Both the position numbers and the translations under genes were made by a program. 37,892 bases of DNA, from positions 1 through 37,892 of the forward strand of contig JAHFRL010000032.1 in the NCBI GenBank assembly GCA_023266235.1, written 5' to 3'. Origin of the DNA: Betaproteobacteria bacterium. GTDB lineage: Bacteria; Pseudomonadota; Gammaproteobacteria; Burkholderiales; SG8-41. Below are positions 1-6,811 of this stretch, one piece after another. The notes below the pieces were generated by a model. That model saw only the letters and a list, made by a program, of their open reading frames with translations. It ran no database searches and was not told the origin of the DNA. Position 1 is the stretch's first letter. The number at the start of each line of letters is the position of its first letter.

Positions 1-700
1 AGAGCACCGGCCTGATGAGCGACAGCACGGCCAGCACCAGGACCAGAGTCGTGGCGATCGGCCGCGGCGGGTTGGTCCTGGCGTGCGGCACGCGCTGGGT
101 ATGAATCCACAACAGCGCGAGCACGGCGAGCGGCAGGCCGATGTGGATGAACGACAGCAGCGAGAACAGGCGGTCGTTGACGGCGTCCTGGAAAATGAAA
201 TTGCGGATCAGCGTGCCGTTGAACATCGGCAGCCAGTCGAACCACTCGGCGGTGGCGATCACGGTGAACTGCGCGAGCTCGTCCCACGGCAGCATGTAGC
301 CGTTGATGCCCGCCGCGTACACCAGCCACAGCAGGATCACGCCGGTCGCCCACGAGAACCAGCGGAAGCTGCGATAACGGTCGAACGTGAAGTGGCGCAG
401 CATGTGCAGCGCCATGGTCAGCACCATCGCATCCGACGCATAGCGGTGCACGCTGCGCAGCACGCCGCCGAGATACCATTGCTGATGGGTCAGAAATTCG
501 ACCGACGCGTAGGCCTCGTCGACGCCGGTCTCGAAGAATGCGTAAAGGTAGAGCCCGCTCGCCACCACGACCCACAGCATGAAATACGCGATCGGCCCGA
601 GGTAGTAGAGCGGATTCAGCCGGTCGCCGAAAGCGAGATTGAACAGCGCTTCCACGCGCAGGAACAGCCACTGTCCCGCCAGTTGTATCCGCCTTAACAC
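1..700 (-). CDS. Diheme cytochrome b, N-terminal part (3' end outside window)
   Basis: This is a membrane cytochrome b of the bc1/b6f family; its C-terminus lies beyond the left edge. I chose the GTG at 698-700 because GGAAGGG sits about 9 bases upstream; the nearby ATG frame stops after four codons. The four heme-ligand histidines are visible as two pairs 14 residues apart: H85/H99 (SVHRYASDAMVLTMALHML) and H186/H200 (FIHIGLPLAVLALLWIH), so both b hemes should be bound. Several hydrophobic helices are present. No Rieske gene lies upstream; the preceding gene is an SCO protein, unlike the usual petABC order. A perfect FNR box with a class II-spaced -10 lies upstream, so it probably has its own anaerobic promoter. 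It could be a bc1 subunit or a stand-alone quinol-oxidising b subunit; the missing C-terminus, where the Qo PEWY motif would be, prevents a decision. Confidence 0.9.
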   Translation of the reverse strand, partial: MLRRIQLAGQWLFLRVEALFNLAFGDRLNPLYYLGPIAYFMLWVVVASGLYLYAFFETGVDEAYASVEFLTHQQWYLGGVLRSVHRYASDAMVLTMALHMLRHFTFDRYRSFRWFSWATGVILLWLVYAAGINGYMLPWDELAQFTVIATAEWFDWLPMFNGTLIRNFIFQDAVNDRLFSLLSFIHIGLPLAVLALLWIHTQRVPHARTNPPRPIATTLVLVLAVLSLIRPVL

Positions 701-811
701 GTTGACATTCCCTTCCGGAACTTCGCCTGCGGCATGCGCAAGGGCATCCTGCCGCACACCATTACGCACGAGCGTTTCCACCCGCGACCAGCGCAAACCC
801 GCGCCGCCTTT

Positions 812-853
812 ATGTTAAGGCCGCCGCGGGCAACCGGGGTTGATGATAATCAA
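812..853 (-). promoter_or_regulatory. FNR/DNR-type class II promoter for the cytochrome b gene
   Basis: A perfect palindromic box TTGATGATAATCAA lies at 840-853. Reading the minus strand, TAACAT at 817-812 fits a -10 hexamer. A start at about 805 puts the box centre at -41.5, the spacing of class II FNR-activated promoters. The leader to the GTG start would be about 105 bases. The box lies between the SCO stop codon and cytochrome b, so cytochrome b can be induced separately from the upstream oxidase/NOR cluster. Confidence 0.72.
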
Positions 854-881
854 TTTGGGCGCACCCCGTCAGCGGGCGCGC

Positions 882-1712
882 TTATACACCGGGCAGCTTG
901 CGATTGCGCCGCCATTCCCTGAACAGGAACAGCAGCACCGCAGCGATGATGGTGAAACCGGCGAAGATTTCAATGAGCACCGTGTAGTTGAAACGATACT
1001 GCCCGGACGCCGGATCGTAGACCGTGCATACCAGCCGCACTTTCTCGATCATCTGCGCGAGCCCCTCGAACTGCGCCGGCGATCCGGTCAGGAGTTGCTT
1101 GAGCGGCTCGATCAGCAGCGGCAACTCGAAACTGTCGCCATACACTTGGCGCATGATGGTGCCGCCGGCGGTGACGATCGTCACCTGCGTGACGTGATCG
1201 AACCCTCCCTGCGTCGCGCGGTAGGTGAAGCCGAACTCGCGCGCCAGTTGCTCGACACCGGCCGCCTCGGGGCTCAGGAACTCCCAGTTCGGCAATGTCA
1301 CGCCCTGGCGCCGGGCGAAATCGGCCATCGCCTGCGGCGTGTCGTACGGCAGGTTGAAACCGATGGTGATCACGTTGAAGCTGCCGGCACCGAGGGCGCG
1401 CTGCGCACCCGCAACCGCGTTCGCAAGCAGCTTGGTGGCCACGGGACAAGCCTGGAAACAGCCGCTGTAGACAAAGCTTACCAGGAGCGGCTTGCCGCGG
1501 TAGGAAGAGAGCGGCACGCGCCGGCCGGCGCGGTCGTAGAGAACGTAATCGCCGGGTGTGCTGCCGATCACGCTCTGGCTCGATTTGACCGCGGCCGCGG
1601 GATCGAAAGCGGCGGTGCCATCGTTCTCTGCCGCGCGCGCGGCGGGCGTGGCAAGCACGAGCAGCAGCGCAACCAGACCCCACACCGGGCGCCGCAGCAT
1701 GAGCGCGCGCAT
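882..1712 (-). CDS. SCO1/SenC-family copper/thiol protein with C-terminal membrane anchor
   Basis: This is a 276-residue SCO-type protein that would deliver copper to, or reduce, the CuA site of the neighbouring subunit II. It has an N-terminal signal or anchor (residues about 8-27). The thioredoxin-like fold carries the copper motif CFQACP (C85, C89) and the distal histidine H173 (GGFDHVTQ). A second hydrophobic helix follows near residues 243-265, ending in Arg-rich residues; most SCO proteins lack this C-terminal anchor. Its ATG shares one base with the ctaB stop (TGATG), so the two are translationally coupled. It is the last gene of the cluster. In ammonia oxidisers the sNOR genes norSY are followed by a senC gene, which fits the NO reductase reading of the subunit I gene here. 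Confidence 0.9.
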   Translation of the reverse strand: MRALMLRRPVWGLVALLLVLATPAARAAENDGTAAFDPAAAVKSSQSVIGSTPGDYVLYDRAGRRVPLSSYRGKPLLVSFVYSGCFQACPVATKLLANAVAGAQRALGAGSFNVITIGFNLPYDTPQAMADFARRQGVTLPNWEFLSPEAAGVEQLAREFGFTYRATQGGFDHVTQVTIVTAGGTIMRQVYGDSFELPLLIEPLKQLLTGSPAQFEGLAQMIEKVRLVCTVYDPASGQYRFNYTVLIEIFAGFTIIAAVLLFLFREWRRNRKLPGV

Positions 1713-2647
1713 CAGGCAGCGATCGCTGCGTCTACCATCGCTGCCGTCAAGAGAAGCGTGAGCTGCGCGAGCGACGCATGAAAACAGCGCATCGCGGTGG
1801 CGGCGTCCGGCTGGCGCACGAGCTCGATGTTCTTTTGCAGAAAATACGCGCCGCCGAGCACGGCGCCGGCGAGGTAGATGCCCCCCATCCCGTACCCTGC
1901 CGGTGCGAGCGATGCGGCGACCAGCAGCACGGTATTGGCGAGTATGACGCGGGCGGCACGCGCATCGCCCACCACCACCGGCAGCATCGGCACGCCGGCC
2001 GCGGCATAGTCCTTGCGATAGGCGATCGCGAGACACCAGAAATGCGACGGCGTCCACAAAAACAGCACCAGCGCGAGAATGAGCGGCACCGCGCCCAGCG
2101 CCGGCGTCACCGCAGCCGCCCCGGCCAGCACCGCGAAACTGCCCGCGAGCCCGCCGATCACGATGTTGAACCAGGTGCGGCGCTTCAGCCACACGGTGTA
2201 GACGATGGCGTAGAAAAACGCGCCGAGGAAAGTGTAAAGCGCCGCCCATGGGTTCAACGCCAGCGCCGCCGCCAGCGTCGAGCCCGCGACCATCACGGCG
2301 ATCAGCACGAGCCACCCGCGGCCGGCATGCAGCGCGCCGGTGACGAACGGCCGGCGGCACGTGCGCGCCATGCAGCGGTCGAGATCGCGCTCGTAATACT
2401 GGTTGAACGCGCCGGCGCTCGCCGACGACACCAGCACCGCGAGCCCGAGCACGCACACCTGCCATGCCGGCAGTGACGGGCCGGGTGTCACCGCGATGCC
2501 GGCGAGCGCGGTAAACGCGATGACGATCCCGATTCTGAGCTTGAAGACGTTGAATACCCGTCTCACCGTGCTGTCCACGGCCACACTCCGCGCTGTGGTC
2601 ACCTCGTGACTGGCCACGCCGCCGGCCGCTTTCAGCTCAGCGGCCAT
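1712..2647 (-). CDS. ctaB: Protoheme IX farnesyltransferase (heme O synthase)
   Basis: The 311-residue polytopic UbiA-family prenyltransferase farnesylates heme b to heme O, the precursor of heme A. The first Asp-rich motif NQYYERDLDRCMART and the following RPFVTG segment are the prenyl-diphosphate/Mg2+ site of this family. About eight or nine hydrophobic helices are visible. The ATG at 2647 overlaps the end of the subunit I gene by 16 bases, and the stop overlaps the SCO start, so it lies inside the operon. With ctaA divergent at 5509, the locus can make heme A for the local heme-copper enzyme; the cbb3 enzyme further on does not need it. Confidence 0.93.
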   Translation of the reverse strand: MAAELKAAGGVASHEVTTARSVAVDSTVRRVFNVFKLRIGIVIAFTALAGIAVTPGPSLPAWQVCVLGLAVLVSSASAGAFNQYYERDLDRCMARTCRRPFVTGALHAGRGWLVLIAVMVAGSTLAAALALNPWAALYTFLGAFFYAIVYTVWLKRRTWFNIVIGGLAGSFAVLAGAAAVTPALGAVPLILALVLFLWTPSHFWCLAIAYRKDYAAAGVPMLPVVVGDARAARVILANTVLLVAASLAPAGYGMGGIYLAGAVLGGAYFLQKNIELVRQPDAATAMRCFHASLAQLTLLLTAAMVDAAIAA

Positions 2648-4365
2648 ACCTGCGACAGGTACTTCCAGTTGACGAAGTAGTAGAGCACGAACGACACCAG
2701 CAGCACCATCCCGAGCACGAACGTGCCGGGCGCCACCATGCCGCCTGCGCCTATGCTGCTGCCGTGGCCGGTGATCGCGGCCGCCACCGGCTGCGCCGGC
2801 GCTGGCGCCACGACGCCCTCGAGCGCACGAATCCGGCGGTATTCAGGTGTTTGGATCTTCTTGCCAAGGAATACCGAGCCCACCGTGATCAGCAAATAAG
2901 CGACGCCGCCGACAATCGCGACCAGCCCGCAGATCGCGAACAGCCCGACCATCAGGTAGGCGGTGCCCGGCCATTCGTGCGGCAGCAGGTTGCCCGCCAT
3001 CGTCATGTCCCAGTGGCGGCGCGGCACGCCAAGCGTGCCCGCGCCCATCATGAACAGCGCAAACCCGCTCATGCCGATGCCGAACAGATAGGGCTGCCAC
3101 TGCGCGAGCTTCGGGAACATCAGCTCGCGCCGGAACATTACCGGGATCAGGAAGTAAGTGAGCGCCATGAATGCGAGCGTGGTGCCGATCACCACCGTGG
3201 CGTGGAAGTGCCCGGGAACATAAAGCGTGTTGTGCATGATCAGGTTCAACTGCTCGGTGCCGAGCACGACGCCCGAGATGCCGCCGAGGAACCCGAAACC
3301 GACCAGCGACATGAACATGCCGGCGAATACCGGATTGCCCCACGGCGCCTTGCGCAGCCACTCGAACAGCCCCTTGTTGTAGCCCTTTACGCGCTGCGCG
3401 ACCTCGATCGAGCCCGGCACGGTGAGGCCGTGCACCATCGACGCCAGCACCGCCAGGTACATCGCGTAACTGGTGTTGAAGATTTTCCAGTTCGAGCTCA
3501 CGCCCGGGTCGGCGAGCAAATGGTGCGCCGAGGCGAGCTGCAGGAACAGGATATAGAGGAAGAACGCGGTGCGGCTCACCTTTTCCGACAGCGGCTTGGC
3601 GCCGAATACGATTGCCGCGATCGCGTACCACACCGCGACGTGCGCCGAAACGTTGACCTGCTGCGATGAGTGGCCGAACGCCCACCATACGGTGCGGTAC
3701 ATCAGCGAATCGATCTGGCTTATCAGCCCAAGCGACCACAGGAAGGTCGGGATCAGGATGATCGCGCCGGCGGCAATGGTGAACACCGCGATGATGCACG
3801 CGGTCAGCGCACCGAACGTCACCAGCGGAATCGAGCCGCTGTAGGTGCGCTCGGCCTTGGCGATGACCAGCGTGCCGAGGAACACGAAACAGCCGATCAG
3901 CGCGCCGACCGCAAACAGGATCAGCCCGAGGTAGAACGTCGGATGCGCGCCCATCGGCGCATAGGACGTGAACATCACGCTCGAATCGCCGCGGATTACC
4001 GCATAGTTGTTCATCAACGCGCCGAGCACCATCAGCCAGAATCCGGCCCACGCCATCTTCGGCGTTGCCAGCCGGCAGCGCAGCAGGGTCGAGGAACAGA
4101 AATACATCACCGCGATCTCGAAAAAGATGATCCAGAACACGAGCATGTCCAGCCCGTGCGCGGTCAGCACCAGGTAAAACCAGTCGGCGGGCAGCAGGTG
4201 CACCGCCGGCCAGCGCGTGAGCAACACCAGCAGCGCAAGCACGCCGCCCACCAGCAGCGACACCACTGCGGCAACCGCATTCCACCGCATCAGTTTTTCG
4301 GCCGGTTCGTGGAATTGCAGGCCGGTGGTCGGGCAGGTCCGATACATTCTGTTGATTGCCATCAT
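2632..4365 (-). CDS. B-family-like heme-copper subunit I; candidate NO reductase (active-site Tyr absent)
   Basis: This 577-residue polytopic catalytic subunit of the heme-copper superfamily resembles b(o/a)3-type subunit I. Ligands are intact: H70 (TAHGLDML) and H388 for the low-spin heme, H386 (VPGHFHA) for the high-spin heme, and H232, H281 and H282 (SAHHLLAD) for CuB. In A- and B-family oxygen reductases the helix holding the first CuB histidine reads HPEVY, with the Tyr cross-linked to that His. Here it reads GHSSQQVNVSAH, so the Tyr position is Q236. Loss of this Tyr is typical of NO reductases in the superfamily, including the B-derived sNOR and bNOR groups. ctaB overlaps its 3' end and the CuA subunit is directly upstream (7 bases). 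Automated annotation would probably call it cytochrome c oxidase subunit I. Membership of the superfamily is certain; the NO reductase function is inferred. The ATG at 4362 is an alternative start. Confidence 0.9.
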   Translation of the reverse strand: MMAINRMYRTCPTTGLQFHEPAEKLMRWNAVAAVVSLLVGGVLALLVLLTRWPAVHLLPADWFYLVLTAHGLDMLVFWIIFFEIAVMYFCSSTLLRCRLATPKMAWAGFWLMVLGALMNNYAVIRGDSSVMFTSYAPMGAHPTFYLGLILFAVGALIGCFVFLGTLVIAKAERTYSGSIPLVTFGALTACIIAVFTIAAGAIILIPTFLWSLGLISQIDSLMYRTVWWAFGHSSQQVNVSAHVAVWYAIAAIVFGAKPLSEKVSRTAFFLYILFLQLASAHHLLADPGVSSNWKIFNTSYAMYLAVLASMVHGLTVPGSIEVAQRVKGYNKGLFEWLRKAPWGNPVFAGMFMSLVGFGFLGGISGVVLGTEQLNLIMHNTLYVPGHFHATVVIGTTLAFMALTYFLIPVMFRRELMFPKLAQWQPYLFGIGMSGFALFMMGAGTLGVPRRHWDMTMAGNLLPHEWPGTAYLMVGLFAICGLVAIVGGVAYLLITVGSVFLGKKIQTPEYRRIRALEGVVAPAPAQPVAAAITGHGSSIGAGGMVAPGTFVLGMVLLVSFVLYYFVNWKYLSQVWPLS

Positions 4366-4372
4366 CGTCCCC

Positions 4373-4918
4373 TTATTTGTTCACGACGTAGAGTTTGCTG
4401 GTCATCGTGTGATGATTGATGCCGCAGAACTCGTTGCAGATGATCGAGTAGGTGCCGGCCTTGGTCGGCGTAATCGTCAGCACGTGGTCATACCCGGGAT
4501 GCACCTGAATGTTGATGTTCTCGGGCTGCAGCGAGAAGCCATGCAGCCAGTCCATCGACATCAGGTGCAGGCGGTAGCTCTTGCCGGCCTCGAGTTCGAC
4601 CAGCGGCCACCACTGCCACAGCCGCGCGACCAGGTAGACGTCGCTGCCCGCCGGCGGATGCACGACCGGGATCTCCTGCGCGGTCTCCTTGCGCACGGTG
4701 TACTGGTCGACCACCGCCTGCGCCTTCTTGGTGTAGGCCTCGGGCGTGGTGCGGTAGGCTTCATTGGCGAGATTCTGTTTGCCGTAGATGTGCCAGTACG
4801 GCATCATGAAAAACATGATCAGACACCAGATCAGCGACAGCACGATCCACGATCCTTCGAGCCGATCGAGGGGCTGCTTCCACCACACGCGTTCTGACGG
4901 GGATTGAATTGCGCTCAT
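4373..4918 (-). CDS. CuA-containing subunit II of the heme-copper enzyme
   Basis: The 181-residue subunit II accepts electrons from a cytochrome c. It has a single N-terminal membrane helix (residues about 23-43) and a C-terminal cupredoxin domain. The CuA site is complete: H126 (MDWLHGFSL), then C161, C165, H169 and M172 in CNEFCGINHHTM. One TM helix and short length fit B-family (ba3-like) or NorY-type subunits rather than the two-helix aa3 type. It lies just upstream of subunit I. A 164-base gap separates it from the small upstream membrane protein. An intact CuA means the enzyme draws on soluble or membrane cytochrome c and not directly on quinol. Confidence 0.93.
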   Translation of the reverse strand: MSAIQSPSERVWWKQPLDRLEGSWIVLSLIWCLIMFFMMPYWHIYGKQNLANEAYRTTPEAYTKKAQAVVDQYTVRKETAQEIPVVHPPAGSDVYLVARLWQWWPLVELEAGKSYRLHLMSMDWLHGFSLQPENINIQVHPGYDHVLTITPTKAGTYSIICNEFCGINHHTMTSKLYVVNK

Positions 4919-5082
4919 GACGGGTTTTCTCCCAGGTTAGGCTTGTTGCTGTCGCGCGCGGCCGCCGGACCGCAGCCGCATTTCGGTAAGCGCAGCCCGG
5001 TCCGGCTGAACCTGAAATGCAGCACATCGCGTTCGTGCCGGCGGCTGCCGCCATCCGTGCAGCAATCGGTGGTGCGCCGCGC

Positions 5083-5262
5083 TCATTTCCCGACCGGGAT
5101 CGTGATGATTTCCATCACACCCCACACGATGTAGAGCACCGTCGGCATCGCGATTCCCAGAAACAGCAGCAGAAACGGGTTATCCAGGATCTGCTGCATG
5201 ATCGGGATGCCCTCATCCATTTCGTCGGCGGTCAGGTCGGTGTTGCGGGTGGTATCGGCCAT
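5083..5262 (-). CDS. Small single-helix membrane protein, first gene of the heme-copper cluster
   Basis: This 59-residue protein has an acidic, polar N-terminus (LTADEMDEG) and one strong membrane helix at about residues 29-53 (NPFLLLFLGIAMPTVLYIVW). The ribosome binding site AGGAGAGG about 9 bases before the ATG is among the best in the region, which supports real translation. It is the first gene after the FNR-box promoter. Size and topology recall small accessory subunits of heme-copper enzymes (such as the one-helix subunit IIa of ba3 oxidase), but no family is recognised by sequence. A role as a structural or assembly subunit of the adjacent enzyme is inferred from position only. Confidence 0.75.
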   Translation of the reverse strand: MADTTRNTDLTADEMDEGIPIMQQILDNPFLLLFLGIAMPTVLYIVWGVMEIITIPVGK

Positions 5263-5339
5263 CGGGGTCCCCTCTCCTTGGTGTCAATTGTCAGCACAAT
5301 CCGCCGGGCCGCACTGCGGGCGCCCAGCGCCAGCCGTTG

Positions 5340-5409
5340 AATCTACTGCACGCCAAAATATAAAAGTTTGATACAGATCAAGGTTTCAAAAAAATCGGGA
5401 ACGCATGAT
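5340..5409. promoter_or_regulatory. Single FNR/DNR box serving two divergent class II promoters
   Basis: The perfect box TTGATACAGATCAA lies at 5368-5381. Leftwards, TAGATT (5345-5340) is placed so that a start at 5333 puts the box at -41.5 for the heme-copper operon. Rightwards, CATGAT (5404-5409) is placed so that a start at 5416 gives -41.5 for ctaA. Both hexamers match TATAAT at four of six positions. One dimer bound to the symmetric site could therefore activate in both directions and coordinate the enzyme with its heme A supply. Confidence 0.68.
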
Positions 5410-5440
5410 TAGGCGCCCCGCAGGGTTGAAATAATCCAGC

Positions 5441-5460
5441 TAGAATAAAGCTTTATCCTA
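5441..5460. promoter_or_regulatory. Near-perfect palindrome in the ctaA leader
   Basis: TAGAATAAAG-CTTTATCCTA is an inverted repeat with no spacer and one mismatch between its 10-base arms; the central ATAAAGCTTTAT is perfect. It is AT-rich against a GC-rich background and lies about 50 bases before the ctaA start, downstream of the predicted start site at 5416. It may be a second operator, but the regulator is unknown. Confidence 0.35.
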
Positions 5461-5508
5461 ATATCGTAATAATCGCGCCGCACAATTGCCTTGGGAATCA
5501 GCGCCGTC

Positions 5509-6588
5509 ATGGATCGCAGGTCGCGGATACAAATCGCCGTCTGGCTTATGCTGTGCTGCACGATGTTGTTCAGCCTGGTGGTGGTCGGCGGCGTCACGCG
5601 TCTCACGCATTCCGGCCTGTCAATCGTCGAGTGGCAGCCGCTCGTCGGCACGTTGCCGCCGTTAAACGAGCAGGCTTGGCAAGAGGTGTTTCAGAGATAC
5701 CGGCAGACCCCCGAATACCGCCAGGTCAACTTCGGCATGAGCCTCGGTGAGTTCAAGGGCATTTTCTGGTGGGAGTATGCGCACCGCTTGCTGGGGCGCG
5801 TGATCGGGCTCGCCTACCTGTTGCCGTTCCTGTATTTTTTCGTCCGCAGCAAAGTCGACCGGCCTCTCGCGTGGAAGCTCGCCGGCATTTTCGTGCTTGG
5901 CGGGCTGCAGGGCGCGCTGGGCTGGTACATGGTGCAGAGCGGCCTCATCGACAATCCGCGCGTGAGCCAATTCCGGCTCACCGCGCACCTCGGGCTCGCG
6001 TTAGCGATCTATGCGGCAATGTTGTGGGTGGCGCTGGAGTTGCTCGCGCCGCGGCAGCTGCCGCGTCACGATCCGTCGCGTCACGGTCTATGGCGTTTCT
6101 CGCTCGCACTGACTGCACTCATTTTCATGATGGCACTGGCAGGAGGACTCGTCGCCGGCATCCGCGCCGGGCTTGCCTACAACACGTTCCCGTTGATGAA
6201 CGGTCATTGGGTGCCGCCAGGAATCCTGACGCTCAAGCCGTGGTATTCCAACTTTTTCAACAACCTGGCGACCGTCCAGTTCAACCACCGGCTGCTCGCG
6301 TGGCTGCTCGCCGCACTGGTGCCGTGGTTCTGGTGGCGCGCGACGCGCGCCGCGCTGCCGCCGCGCGCGCGCCTGTGGTGTCACCTGCTCCCCGCGGTAC
6401 TGGCGTTGCAGATCGGCCTCGGCATCATCACGTTGTTATTCGCAGTGCCGGTCGCGCTGGGCGCCGCGCATCAGGCCGGTGCTCTGCTCCTGCTCACCAC
6501 GGCATTGATAGTCAACCATCAACTGCTGGCGACCGCTGGCGGCGAGCAGACCCTGGCTGCGCGCACTGCTCCGCGCAATGCCGGCTGA
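5509..6588 (+). CDS. ctaA: Heme A synthase (COX15/CtaA)
   Basis: This 359-residue polytopic protein oxidises the C8 methyl of heme O to a formyl group, giving heme A. Recognisable signatures are GGVTRLTHSGLSIVEWQP near the N-terminus, WWEYAHRLLGR, VSQFRLTAHLGLA, FNHRLLAW and GAAHQAGALL, which together supply the paired histidines of the two heme sites. About eight TM helices are visible. I preferred the ATG at 5509 over an in-frame TTG at 5491; the ribosome binding site is weak for either. It is transcribed away from the heme-copper operon and shares the FNR box between them. A heme A requirement is noteworthy if subunit I is a NO reductase. Confidence 0.94.
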   Translation: MDRRSRIQIAVWLMLCCTMLFSLVVVGGVTRLTHSGLSIVEWQPLVGTLPPLNEQAWQEVFQRYRQTPEYRQVNFGMSLGEFKGIFWWEYAHRLLGRVIGLAYLLPFLYFFVRSKVDRPLAWKLAGIFVLGGLQGALGWYMVQSGLIDNPRVSQFRLTAHLGLALAIYAAMLWVALELLAPRQLPRHDPSRHGLWRFSLALTALIFMMALAGGLVAGIRAGLAYNTFPLMNGHWVPPGILTLKPWYSNFFNNLATVQFNHRLLAWLLAALVPWFWWRATRAALPPRARLWCHLLPAVLALQIGLGIITLLFAVPVALGAAHQAGALLLLTTALIVNHQLLATAGGEQTLAARTAPRNAG

Positions 6589-6697
6589 CTTCGCCGCTGC
6601 AGCCTCGCACGAACTGATCGAAGCGCGCCTGATCAAGGTCGACGGGCTGCAGGTGGCGATCCCGGACATTGCCCGGTTGCACAGCTACGGCACCTGA
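6578..6697 (+). CDS. Small unrecognised ORF overlapping the 3' end of ctaA
   Basis: This open frame of 39 codons begins with an ATG inside the last codons of ctaA. The segment EARLIKVDGLQVAIPDIARL looks protein-like and vaguely resembles the hydrophobic strand region of small nucleotidyltransferase-like proteins, but it is too short to assign. It may be the remnant of a longer gene or a chance frame. No good ribosome binding site is seen. Confidence 0.2.
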   Translation: MPADFAAAASHELIEARLIKVDGLQVAIPDIARLHSYGT

Positions 6698-6811
6698 CGG
6701 ACAGGGGGTCACCGATCCTTGATCTCGATCAGATTGCCAGGCGCGCCATGAACGCATAATCTATGGTTGTCCGCGCTGCGGCGCGATCGCCATACAGGAC
6801 CCGTCTCATCG

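Noticed and set aside
83..697. Long plus-strand open frame over the cytochrome b gene
   Set aside because: Composition is Arg/Gln/His-rich and matches no family; it is the antisense shadow of the cytochrome b on the minus strand.
882..2465. A single 527-codon frame covering both SCO and part of ctaB
   Set aside because: Only the last 276 codons form a protein family; the upstream part is ctaB read in the wrong frame.
4937..5086. 49-codon minus-strand frame overlapping the small membrane protein stop by ATGA
   Set aside because: No hydrophobic segment, no family and Arg/Gln-rich composition; the overlap alone is not enough to call a gene.
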